The notes below the pieces were generated by a model. That model did no database searches and was not told the DNA's origin. It saw only the letters and a program-made list of their open reading frames with translations. DNA of 6,434 nucleotides, from NCBI GenBank assembly GCA_021802185.1, contig JAKAAV010000140.1, positions 1 through 6,434 of the forward strand, in the 5' to 3' direction. This DNA is from Chloroflexota bacterium (GTDB taxonomy: Bacteria > Chloroflexota > Limnocylindria > Limnocylindrales > CSP1-4). The position numbers were made by a program, and so were the translations under genes. Of this stretch, positions 1 through 6,072 are shown piece by piece; the first letter of the stretch is position 1, and every line of letters starts with the position of its first letter.

Positions 1-329
1 GCCAGCGTGCGGACGTAGGGCCCCGGGTGCGCCGCCGCGATGCGGACATGGCACGAGGCCACCGTGGTAGCCCACCTGGCCCGGGCGGCGAGCGTCGGTT
101 CGGGACGCAGGTACCGCACCCCGCTCGCCACGCGCGCCACGTCCGGCTGCACGACGCGCTCGTGAGGGTCGCGGATCGAGAACAGGCGGAGCGGCACGGC
201 CTGCGCCTCGAGGCCCAGGATCTCGTCGAGGATGAACGTCTCGGACAGCCGCGGGAACCGCTTGGTCAGGTAGCCGACGACGCCGCTCGCGCGCTCCGAC
301 GCCACACGGACGGGCGTGCCCTCACTCAT
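1..329 (-). CDS. GT4-type glycosyltransferase, N-terminal part (truncated by window edge)
   Basis: The first 109 residues are visible and the rest lies beyond the left edge. Residues 18-53 carry the segment VGYLTKRFPRLSETFILDEI followed by a short stretch ending in LFSIRDPHE. This is the typical N-terminus of GT4-like glycosyltransferases of the WcaL/colanic-acid type (GT-B fold, cytoplasmic face of the membrane, sugar transfer from a nucleotide donor to a glycan or lipid-linked acceptor). The donor-binding C-terminal half is out of view, so substrate cannot be inferred. The ATG at 329 overlaps the stop codon of the upstream glycosyltransferase in an ATGA junction. No good ribosome site lies close before it, so translational coupling is likely. 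It is the last visible gene of a four-gene minus-strand operon. Family call is firm; specificity unknown. Confidence 0.85.
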   Translation of the reverse strand, partial: MSEGTPVRVASERASGVVGYLTKRFPRLSETFILDEILGLEAQAVPLRLFSIRDPHERVVQPDVARVASGVRYLRPEPTLAARARWATTVASCHVRIAAAHPGPYVRTL

Positions 330-1564
330 GCCGGCACCGCCACCGGCTCCTCGGCCTCCGCGCCGGCCGCGCGGCGCCCGAGCCGGAGATCCTGGGCCGC
401 GCGTGCCTCGTCGAGCAGGACCTCGCGGAGCCGCGGAAGCCCGAGCCGGTCGAAGGTCGAGGCGTCGTGGCGCGGCGCGTCGAGCGCGGCGCGCAGGGCG
501 CGTTCCAGCCGATCCTCGAGCCCCGGTCCGCCATCGACGACCCGGATGAGCCCGCGCGAGGCGAAGAGTCCGGCCCGGATCTGCTGCTCGCGGCGGGGCC
601 AGGTGCGCGGCACGACGACGGTCGGCGTTCCACTCGGGATCGCCTCCATCAGCGAGTTGTAGCCGCCCATCGTCACGACGACGCTCGCGGCGGACATCGC
701 GCCCTCGAGGCCCGGGATGAACTCCTCGAGATGCCCTCCGCGGCTTGCCTGGACCCGCGCTTCCAGCGCCGCGCGGTCCTCGCCGCTCATCAGCGGTCCG
801 CTCACGAGCAGGCTCGGCAGTCCGAGGCGCTCGGCGGCCTCGAGCGTGGCGAGCAGCACGTCGATCCCGTCGCCGCCGCCACCCGCCGTTCCGAGCACGA
901 CGCGCATGTCGGGCGTCCAGCCCGGGATCGGCACGACCGAATCCGGCGCCGGCTGCCGGCAGAGATACCCGGAGTAGGTCGTCCGCTGCAGTGTCTCGGA
1001 CGGGATGCCATACCCGGCCAGGTCGACGAGGTCCGGGCTCCCGTACACGACGACGCGATCGAACACCTCGCGCAGCGTCGAGGCGACGTCCTGTGCCTCC
1101 CACGAGCGGCGCACCGCGGCCGGCTCGTCGACGACGTCGCGGAGCCCCAGCACGATGCGGGTCGCCGGCGATCGCCGCCGGAGCGCGTCGAACGCCCGTA
1201 GCAGTTCGCCCTTCATGCCCTGCGGGGCGTGGTCGACGAGGAAGACGTCCGGCTCGAAGCGCCGGGCGACGTCGGCGATGATCGCCGCGCGGGCACGCCA
1301 CACGATCGAGAACGGGAGCCGCGGGTCGCGCGAGGCGTACTCGTCGACCCCGGTCTTCACGACGGGCGGCAGCGAGACGACGGTCAGGTTCTTCGGCAGG
1401 TCGAAGCGCTCGGTGACCGTCGATCCGCTCAGCAGGACGACCTGGACGCCGCGGACATGCTGCAGGACGTCCTGTGCGATCAGGACGTTCCGGCGCAGGT
1501 GGCCGAGGCCGTACGTGTCGTGGGAGTACAGGAGGAGGCGCTGCAGGCTGGGACGAGTCTTCAT
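326..1564 (-). CDS. MurG-like predicted glycosyltransferase (COG4671-type)
   Basis: A 412-residue protein with a two-domain GT-B layout. The N-terminal domain opens with LLYSHDTYGLGHLRR (residues 11-25), including the GLGHLRR glycine loop characteristic of the COG4671 'predicted glycosyl transferase' group related to MurG. The C-terminal domain has a glycine-rich turn (TAGGGGDG, 226-233) and the donor-binding segment TMGGYNSLMEAIPSGTP (298-314), followed by VVVPR and REQQIRA (325-331), as in GT28 C-terminal domains. It probably transfers a sugar from a UDP-linked donor at the inner membrane; donor and acceptor are not evident. The reading frame is open far upstream, but the ATG at 1564 is preferred: it has a GGAG seven bases before it and the family N-terminus starts right after it. 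It lies 49 bp after the epimerase gene and overlaps the next transferase by 4 bp, indicating one transcript. The tail after about residue 385 is Ala/Glu-rich and looks non-conserved. Confidence 0.87.
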   Translation of the reverse strand: MKTRPSLQRLLLYSHDTYGLGHLRRNVLIAQDVLQHVRGVQVVLLSGSTVTERFDLPKNLTVVSLPPVVKTGVDEYASRDPRLPFSIVWRARAAIIADVARRFEPDVFLVDHAPQGMKGELLRAFDALRRRSPATRIVLGLRDVVDEPAAVRRSWEAQDVASTLREVFDRVVVYGSPDLVDLAGYGIPSETLQRTTYSGYLCRQPAPDSVVPIPGWTPDMRVVLGTAGGGGDGIDVLLATLEAAERLGLPSLLVSGPLMSGEDRAALEARVQASRGGHLEEFIPGLEGAMSAASVVVTMGGYNSLMEAIPSGTPTVVVPRTWPRREQQIRAGLFASRGLIRVVDGGPGLEDRLERALRAALDAPRHDASTFDRLGLPRLREVLLDEARAAQDLRLGRRAAGAEAEEPVAVPA

Positions 1565-1613
1565 GGTCGTGCTCCAGGCGGGTGTGCGGGGTGGACCCTG
1601 TGCGGGGCCGGGC

Positions 1614-2609
1614 TCACGCGGCCCGTGGGAGGCGGAGGGCAGCTGGCGGGCGCGAGATTGCGGCCGATCGGCCGCGCAGCCGGCTGCGGATCCACGCGAC
1701 CTCTTCGGCGTACCCGTCGGCGAACGCGACGCGCGGCCGGAAGCCGAGGAGCTCGCGCGCTCGCGTGAGATCCGCCTCGGTGTGGCGCACGTCTCCGCGG
1801 GCGACGGGCTCGTGCCGGACACGGACCGGCTTCCCGGCGAGATGCTCGAGCAGCTGGATGGCGTCGAGCAGCGCGACGCGGGACCCGCCGCCGATGTTGA
1901 CGGCCATGCCCGCGACCGGGGCGGTCGCCGCGAGCACGGTCGCCTCGACGATGTCGTCGACGTACGTGAAGTCGCGGCTCTGCGTGCCGTCGCCCAGCAC
2001 GTGGAGATGGGCGCCGCGCAGGGCGGCCTCGGCGAAGCGGCGGAGCGCGAGGTCCGGCCGCTGGTCGGGCCCGTAGACCGTGAAGTACCGGAGCGCCACG
2101 GTCTCGAGCCCGTCGCCGTTCGCCGCCAGGATCGTCTTCTCAGCCGCGAGCTTCGTGCGCCCGTAGGGCGAGATCGGCGCGACCGGGGCCGTCTCGCTGA
2201 ACGGGACGGGCGCGTTGCCGTAGAGCGAGGACGACGAGGCGTGCACGATTCGGCGCACGGTGGCGCTCCCCTGCGCCGCTGCCACCAGCCGGGCCGACGC
2301 CTCCACGTTGTCGTGGTGGTACAGGCGTCCCTGCCGGAAGCTCGGGCGCACGCCCGGTCGCCCGGCCAGATGGAAGACGACCTCGGTGCCGCGCAGGAGC
2401 GACTTGACTGGGAGGTCGACGAGGTCACCGGCCACGAGCCGGAACCGGCGGTGCCGGGAGAGCGCAGCGGCGCGCGCGAGCTTCTCGGACGGATCGTACG
2501 TGTCGGTGAACCCGTCCAGGCCGATCACGTTCCACCCGTCATCGAGTAGGCGGGAGCTGAGGTGGGACCCGATGAACCCGGCCGCGCCGGTGACGAGACA
2601 GGTGGACAT
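1614..2609 (-). CDS. NAD-dependent epimerase/dehydratase (UDP-glucose 4-epimerase-like, extended SDR)
   Basis: A 331-residue extended short-chain dehydrogenase/reductase, normal length for sugar-nucleotide epimerases. The Rossmann glycine motif is at the very N-terminus: TGAAGFIGSH, with G8, G11 and G14. The serine-rich strand HASSSSLYGN (123-132) precedes the catalytic Y149-x-x-x-K153 in SPYGRTK. RYFTVYGPDQRPD (174-185) and GDGTQSRDFTYVDD (206-219) are typical of GalE-like and UDP-glucuronate epimerases. It likely interconverts a UDP-sugar in the cytosol for the two downstream glycosyltransferases; exact substrate is undetermined, so no gene symbol is given. The start at 2609 is chosen because AAAGGAG lies four bases before the ATG and the glycine motif then sits where the family expects it. 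An in-frame ATG at 2627 overlaps the preceding stop codon (ATGA) and would add six residues, but has no clear ribosome site. The C-terminal 20 residues are Ala/Arg/Pro-rich and appear non-conserved. Confidence 0.92.
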   Translation of the reverse strand: MSTCLVTGAAGFIGSHLSSRLLDDGWNVIGLDGFTDTYDPSEKLARAAALSRHRRFRLVAGDLVDLPVKSLLRGTEVVFHLAGRPGVRPSFRQGRLYHHDNVEASARLVAAAQGSATVRRIVHASSSSLYGNAPVPFSETAPVAPISPYGRTKLAAEKTILAANGDGLETVALRYFTVYGPDQRPDLALRRFAEAALRGAHLHVLGDGTQSRDFTYVDDIVEATVLAATAPVAGMAVNIGGGSRVALLDAIQLLEHLAGKPVRVRHEPVARGDVRHTEADLTRARELLGFRPRVAFADGYAEEVAWIRSRLRGRSAAISRPPAALRLPRAA

Positions 2610-2623
2610 GTGTCTCCTTTGAC

Positions 2624-3160
2624 TCATGGATTCGATGTCGCCGGCGCGGTGGCGTCGGCGGCATCGGTCGGCACGGGCTCGGTCGGCACGGGCTCGGTCG
2701 GCGCCGGCTCGGGCGTCGCGTCGCCTTCCGCCGTCGCCGAAGCCGCCTGGGTGAGCGCCGTGGGCGGCTCCGCGGAGGCGGTGCCGGCGCTGCCCTCGAC
2801 CGGCCCCGGCGTTGCGTCCGCCGACGGTCCGGTCGCCGGCGCGTCCGATGCCGGGCCCGGGACGCGCGTGGCCGTCGGCACGGGACCGGCCACCCGCGAC
2901 TGCACGTCCGGAACGGCGGATTCCGAGGGCGTGAGCGCCCGCAGGGGAGCCGGGGTCCCGGCGGCCGCCGGCCGCGATGGCCGGCCGGGCGACGCGTGTG
3001 CGCTCCCGTTCCGGGGGGCAACGGACGTCAGCAGGACCGCGGGCGCGAACTGAGGCCGCGCGGGGGAGGTCGTGGCGAGGATCGCGACGACGACGACGCC
3101 GATCAGGGCAGTCGCACCGACCAGCGCCGCTGCCGCCGCGTTGAACCGCCGGAGCCCCAC
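2624..3160 (-). CDS. Hypothetical membrane-anchored Pro/Ala/Thr-rich protein
   Basis: I do not recognise a family. The 178-residue product begins MGLRRFNAAA and has a single hydrophobic segment at about residues 11-29 (VGATALIGVVVVAILA), consistent with a signal anchor or uncleaved signal peptide. The rest is low-complexity and rich in Pro, Ala, Thr, Ser and Gly, with a short repeat TEPVPTEPVPTD near residues 155-166. It would lie outside the cytoplasmic membrane as an unstructured stalk. The GTG start at 3160 is supported by a GGGAGG ribosome site (plus-strand 3167-3172) six bases before it. Codons are GC-ending like the neighbours. It heads the minus-strand glycan operon and stops 14 bp before the epimerase start, so a role in the same pathway, or as an acceptor of the glycan, is possible but only inferred. 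A non-coding low-complexity artefact is less likely given start, ribosome site and hydrophobic segment. Confidence 0.72.
   Translation of the reverse strand: MGLRRFNAAAAALVGATALIGVVVVAILATTSPARPQFAPAVLLTSVAPRNGSAHASPGRPSRPAAAGTPAPLRALTPSESAVPDVQSRVAGPVPTATRVPGPASDAPATGPSADATPGPVEGSAGTASAEPPTALTQAASATAEGDATPEPAPTEPVPTEPVPTDAADATAPATSNP
2664..2708. repeat. In-gene 15-bp tandem repeat, three copies
   Basis: Three adjacent 15-bp units, TCGGTCGGCACGGGC at 2664-2678 and 2679-2693 and a variant TCGGTCGGCGCCGGC at 2694-2708. The period is five codons and keeps the frame, encoding the EPVPT/EPAPT repeat in the low-complexity tail of the anchored protein. Such in-frame microsatellites commonly vary in copy number. 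Confidence 0.9.
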
Positions 3161-3181
3161 GTCGCACCTCCCGGTCCGGCC

Positions 3182-3202
3182 GCTCCCGCTCGTTGCGGGA
3201 GC
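3182..3202 (-). promoter_or_regulatory. Hairpin in the leader of the glycan operon
   Basis: A perfect 8-bp stem, GCTCCCGC (3182-3189) pairing with GCGGGAGC (3195-3202), with a 5-base loop. It sits ten bases upstream of the ribosome site of the anchored-protein gene on the minus strand. It could be a 5' leader hairpin or part of a terminator. No run of T follows it on the minus strand; on the plus strand only a TTT follows. Structure is certain, function is not. Confidence 0.4.
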
Positions 3203-3251
3203 CGTTTCGGATGCCAGGAGGTTCGCGGCGTCAGATGAACGTTCGATGGAG

Positions 3252-3277
3252 CGGTCGTGAGAGAACTCTCACGACCG
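3252..3277. promoter_or_regulatory. Perfect inverted repeat, 12-bp arms with 2-base centre
   Basis: CGGTCGTGAGAG (3252-3263), centre AA, CTCTCACGACCG (3266-3277). It lies between the hflX stop and the glycan-operon start, 92 bp upstream of the GTG at 3160. As RNA it would form a very stable stem for an hflX transcript, suggesting a terminator, but no T tract follows on either strand. As DNA it resembles an operator for a dimeric regulator of the downstream operon. Both roles are inferred. Confidence 0.5.
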
Positions 3278-3293
3278 ATGGCGGGCGCGCGCA

Positions 3294-3345
3294 ACGCGGC
3301 CCGGGCATCGCCGGGGCGCGTCCACGCGGCCCGGGCATCGCCGGG
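3294..3345. repeat. 22-bp direct repeat at the 3' end of hflX
   Basis: Two identical copies of a 22-bp sequence beginning ACGCGGCCCGGGCATCGCC, at 3294-3315 and 3324-3345, offset by exactly 30 bp. The second copy ends at the base immediately next to the hflX stop codon (3346-3348). Each copy contains CCCGG and CCGGG arms separated by six bases and can form a small GC hairpin in the hflX 3' untranslated region. With the inverted repeat at 3252-3277 they may jointly act as a T-less terminator. Confidence 0.75.
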
Positions 3346-4635
3346 TCAGGACGCCCGACCTACCCCCGCGGCGGCCTCGAGCTCGCCGGCGAGTTGCGGC
3401 GCGACCCGGCCGCGCACCCGCACGTCCGTCCCCCGGTACTCGATGTCGACCGTGCCGCGTTCCCGGATCCGGGCGATGAGCTCGCCGGCCGTGTACGGCA
3501 GCACGGCGTCGACGTCGACCCAGAGGTCGGCGAGGAGGGCGGACAGCCGCGTGCGGAGCGTGTCGAGGCCGTAGCCCGTGAGCGCCGACACCAGCACGGC
3601 GTCGCCGATGATCGGGGCCGGGTTGGACCCCTCGCGCGCGCCGGATTCCAGCAGGTCGGCCTTGTTGTAGACGACCAGCCGCGGCTTCCCGCCGGCGCCG
3701 AGCTCGTCCAGGACCTGCTGCACGGTCGCGAGGTGCTCGGTGAAGTGGGGGTCGAACGCGTCGACGACCTCGAGCAGGACGTCGGCACGCGTGACCTCTT
3801 CGAGCGTGGCACGGAACGCGTCGACCAGCTGGTGCGGCAGCTTGTGGATGAAGCCGACCGTGTCGGTGACGATCGCGGACTGCCCCTCCCCCAGCTTGAC
3901 GGCGCGGCTCGTGGGATCGAGCGTCGCGAAGAGGCGGTTCTCCGCGCGCGCCGCCTCGGACCCGTACAACGCGTTCAGCAGCGTCGACTTGCCGGCGTTC
4001 GTGTACCCGACGATCGCGACGGTGGGAACCAGCCGGCGATCCCGGGATCGAGACGCGATCTCGCGCTGCTGCCGCACGTCGTCGAGGCGCTCGCGCAGGC
4101 GCCGGATGCGTTCCCGGATCAGCCGCCGGTCCGTCTCGAGCTGCGACTCGCCGGGGCCGCGGGTGCCGATGCCGCCGCCCGTGCGGGACAGGTGCGTCCA
4201 CATCCTGGTCAGTCGCGGCAGCTGGTACTCCAGCTGGGCGAGCTCGACCTGGAGGCGTCCCTCGTGGGTCTGGGCGTGCTGGGCGAAGATGTCGAGGATG
4301 AGCCCACTCCGGTCGAGCACCTTGCATCCGACGAGGCTCTCGAGCGACCGCTGCTGGTTCGGCGTCAGCTCGTCATCCGCGATCAGGAGCGTGAACCCCG
4401 TCTCCGACCGTGCCTGCACGAGCTCCTGGGCCTTGCCCTTGCCGAGGTACCAGGCGGGGTCCGGCGTCCGCCGGTTCTGCCACTCCGCCCCGACGACCTC
4501 GGCGCCGGCCGTGTCCGCCAGCGCGGCGAGCTCGCCCAGGGACTCCTCGGCCGTCCACCCCGGCTCGCCGCCCGTGTCGACGGCGACGAGGAACGCACGT
4601 TCCCGGGGCGGTTCGAGTTCGATCAGGCGGGCCAT
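3346..4635 (-). CDS. hflX: Ribosome-associated GTPase HflX
   Basis: A 429-residue HflX, normal length. The N-terminal HflX domain shows YLGKGKAQEL (63-72), DDELTPNQQRSLE (87-99), VLDRSGLILDIFAQHA (106-121), EGRLQVELAQLEYQLPRL (125-142) and the hallmark GGGIGTRGPGESQLETDRR (153-171), followed by an Arg-rich helix. The G domain follows: G1 GYTNAGKS (210-217), the FATLDPTSR switch region with a G2 threonine (236-244), G3 DTVGFI (258-263), G4 NKAD (324-327) and G5 VSAL (349-352). All GTP-binding residues are present. HflX binds the 50S subunit and helps split stalled or hibernating ribosomes after heat or antibiotic stress; it acts in the cytosol. The ATG at 4635 is preceded by CGGAGG with a rather short 3-base spacer. 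It lies downstream of miaA in orientation, as in the classical miaA-hfq-hflX cluster, but separated from it by a divergent gene. Confidence 0.97.
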   Translation of the reverse strand: MARLIELEPPRERAFLVAVDTGGEPGWTAEESLGELAALADTAGAEVVGAEWQNRRTPDPAWYLGKGKAQELVQARSETGFTLLIADDELTPNQQRSLESLVGCKVLDRSGLILDIFAQHAQTHEGRLQVELAQLEYQLPRLTRMWTHLSRTGGGIGTRGPGESQLETDRRLIRERIRRLRERLDDVRQQREIASRSRDRRLVPTVAIVGYTNAGKSTLLNALYGSEAARAENRLFATLDPTSRAVKLGEGQSAIVTDTVGFIHKLPHQLVDAFRATLEEVTRADVLLEVVDAFDPHFTEHLATVQQVLDELGAGGKPRLVVYNKADLLESGAREGSNPAPIIGDAVLVSALTGYGLDTLRTRLSALLADLWVDVDAVLPYTAGELIARIRERGTVDIEYRGTDVRVRGRVAPQLAGELEAAAGVGRAS

Positions 4636-4662
4636 GGTCCTCCGTTCGGTCGGTTCGACGTC

Positions 4663-4668
4663 ACTCTA
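4663..4668 (-). promoter_or_regulatory. Possible -10 element of hflX
   Basis: On the minus strand the hexamer TAGAGT matches the -10 consensus at four positions and lies 27 bp before the hflX ATG. No convincing -35 hexamer is found at 16-18 bp spacing (TTGCAG occurs but only 12 bp away). This is a weak candidate. Confidence 0.22.
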
Positions 4669-4733
4669 CCGCACACGCGCCTGCAATCCGGATGCCCCGC
4701 CGCCCGCGTCCCTCGCAAGCGCGCGTGTCGCAC

Positions 4734-4768
4734 GATCGGCGGTCGATGGCGCGAAAGACCGCCCGATC
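4734..4768. promoter_or_regulatory. Imperfect inverted repeat upstream of the BON gene
   Basis: GATCGGCGGTC (4734-4744) and GACCGCCCGATC (4757-4768) pair along 11 positions with a single-base bulge, around a 12-base centre. It ends 38 bp before the ATG of the BON-domain gene in the divergent hflX/BON intergenic region (4636-4806). It could be an operator or a 5' leader stem. The rest of this intergenic region shows no strong plus-strand promoter hexamers. Confidence 0.35.
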
Positions 4769-4806
4769 CGGACGAAGCGGTGCGGTCGCGAGCACAGGAG
4801 GTGGCG

Positions 4807-5481
4807 ATGGATCGACCCAGCCCGGCCAACCGGCCGGAGAACGACCCGGGGAGCAACCCGCCGCTCGAGCCGCCCGACGTCGAGGGGACGGACAAGCTGC
4901 TCGAGCTCGAGGACGAGCGCCCGGTCGACGAGCAGGTCGCCTGGATCGACCACACCGACACGGACGACCTCGGTCGGATGACCGACACGGAGGTCCTCGA
5001 GGGTGACCTCGCGGCTGGCGTCGGGGATCGGCCCGACGAGCCGGAGGCCGAGAACCTCGAGCTGCTCGTCGAGCGCGAGCTCCGCGCCGGGGAGACGTCC
5101 AACCCGGAAGTGGCGGCCGAGGAAGGGATGACGTGGGTGCCCCCGAGCGACCCGCCGGTGGTGCCCGACGACGTCCCCGGGGGCGCATCCGTGGCCGCCG
5201 GGTTCGGGACCACGGCCGAGGACGAGCCGTTCGACGCGGACCATCATCAGGACGTACTGCCGGACGAAGAGGAGATGGTCGCGCGGGTGCGGGAGGCGCT
5301 GCGCGCCGACTCGTCGACCAGCCGGTACGCCGACGAGATCGCGATCGGGACGCGCGGCGGGATCGTGGCGCTGCGGGGCGTGGTCGACGACATCTCGGAC
5401 ACCGACGACCTGGTGGCCGTCGCGCAGATGGTGACGGGCGTCGACGAGGTCATCGACGAGCTCGAGGTGCGCGGCGTCTGA
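4807..5481 (+). CDS. Acidic BON-domain protein
   Basis: A 224-residue, strongly acidic protein. Residues 1-150 are rich in Asp, Glu and Pro and appear disordered, with no recognisable catalytic motif. Residues about 154-221 form a BON domain: an amphipathic helix MVARVREALRAD, a strand IAIGTRGGIVALRGVV (178-193), a second helix DTDDLVAVAQMVTGVDEVID (198-217) and a closing strand ELEV. BON domains bind phospholipid or act as interaction modules, as in OsmY and Kbp. Unlike OsmY there is no signal peptide or membrane segment, so the protein should be cytosolic. The ATG at 4807 has an excellent AGGAGG (4796-4801) five bases before it; the longer open frame upstream is an artefact of GC content. 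It is monocistronic, divergent from hflX and convergent with miaA. Function unknown; stress or envelope association is only suggested by the domain. Confidence 0.88.
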   Translation: MDRPSPANRPENDPGSNPPLEPPDVEGTDKLLELEDERPVDEQVAWIDHTDTDDLGRMTDTEVLEGDLAAGVGDRPDEPEAENLELLVERELRAGETSNPEVAAEEGMTWVPPSDPPVVPDDVPGGASVAAGFGTTAEDEPFDADHHQDVLPDEEEMVARVREALRADSSTSRYADEIAIGTRGGIVALRGVVDDISDTDDLVAVAQMVTGVDEVIDELEVRGV

Positions 5482-5505
5482 GCCTGAGAGGCTGATCCGA
5501 GAGCT

Positions 5506-5558
5506 CCGGACCGTGAGGAGCGGCCGCCCGGCCGGCAGCCGCACGCACGGTCCTCCGG
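5506..5558 (+). terminator. Candidate terminator-like stem after the BON gene
   Basis: CCGGACCGTG (5506-5515) can pair with CACGGTCCTCCGG (5546-5558) with a three-base bulge. The enclosed loop itself holds a CGGCC/GGCCG stem (5521-5525 with 5530-5534). The structure begins 25 bases after the stop codon. No T tract follows, so it could only act as a T-less or processing-type terminator. Confidence 0.3.
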
Positions 5559-5598
5559 CGCATTCCCGGCGCCGCGTCGACTGGCTTGCCGCAGCCGC

Positions 5599-5622
5599 TG
5601 ACGCCACCCGTGACGCCACCCG
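5599..5622. repeat. 12-bp tandem duplication
   Basis: TGACGCCACCCG occurs twice without gap at 5599-5610 and 5611-5622. It directly precedes a degenerate fragment (5622-5640) of the first 61-bp repeat unit, which matches the unit start at 17 of 19 positions. Confidence 0.85.
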
Positions 5623-5661
5623 GCTTCCTGCGGGATTCCCGGCTTCTCGACGCATGCCCGT

Positions 5662-5817
5662 GGTTTCCTGCCGGATTCCCGCGGGGTGTCGGGTAACCTG
5701 CGTGGCGACGCGGACACTGCCCGGTTTCCTGCCGGATTCCCGCGGGGTGTCGGGTAACCTGCGTGGCGACGCGGACACTGCCCGGTTTCCTGCCGGATTC
5801 CCGCGGGGTGTCGGGTA
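5662..5817. repeat. 61-bp tandem repeat array A, about 2.6 copies
   Basis: Full copies lie at 5662-5722 and 5723-5783, and a 34-bp partial copy at 5784-5817; they are identical where they overlap. The unit begins GGTTTCCTGCCGGATTCCCG and ends GACGCGGACACTGCCC. Within the unit GTGTC and GACAC flank a GCGT-GGCG-ACGC stem-loop, and CCCGCGGG is a perfect palindrome, so each copy can fold. The period is not a multiple of three, so any frame through it shifts at each copy, which argues against coding. A degenerate copy fragment precedes it at 5622-5640. Confidence 0.95.
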
Positions 5818-6072
5818 TGCAGCTTCATGGCCGGTGCGGGACGGCCGACGGGCCGGGCAACGGCTCGCCGCGGCCTCGAAACGCACGATTCGAGCGTGGA
5901 ACGAGGTCCGGACCGGGAGGCTGTGTGCGATCCGGTGGCAGGAACGCTCCGGTAACGTGCGTAGTCGACGCCCCACGCAAGTCTGGCAGTCCAGCCCCTG
6001 ATTGGCGCCCGGCCCCTGGACCTTGGACCGCGCCGCTGGACGGCGCCCCTGACCGCACGCTGACCGCGCGCT

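Noticed and set aside
1565..2428. In-frame N-terminal extension of the MurG-like glycosyltransferase
   Set aside because: It overlaps the epimerase gene out of frame and lacks any motif; the GGAG-preceded ATG at 1564 gives the family-typical N-terminus.
1005..2549. 514-codon plus-strand open frame
   Set aside because: Antisense to the epimerase and the MurG-like transferase, both of which have clear family motifs; no motif or ribosome site supports it.
2610..3167. Extension of the epimerase frame upstream across the anchored-protein gene
   Set aside because: The extension has Arg/Gly/Asp-rich out-of-frame composition, and the glycine-rich nucleotide motif belongs at the N-terminus.
3193..4806. 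Upstream extension of the BON-gene frame on the plus strand
   Set aside because: It overlaps hflX antisense. The ATG at 4807 has an ideal ribosome site and the extension has Arg/Gly-rich shadow composition.
5662..5817. tRNA-like or small-RNA reading of the repeat (GGTTTCC...GGATTCC)
   Set aside because: The words resemble a T-loop only superficially; no cloverleaf with acceptor and anticodon stems can be drawn.
5825..6058. Small 77-codon minus-strand frame in the convergent interval
   Set aside because: No ribosome site or known motif, Pro/Gly/Arg-rich composition, and it starts inside repetitive sequence.
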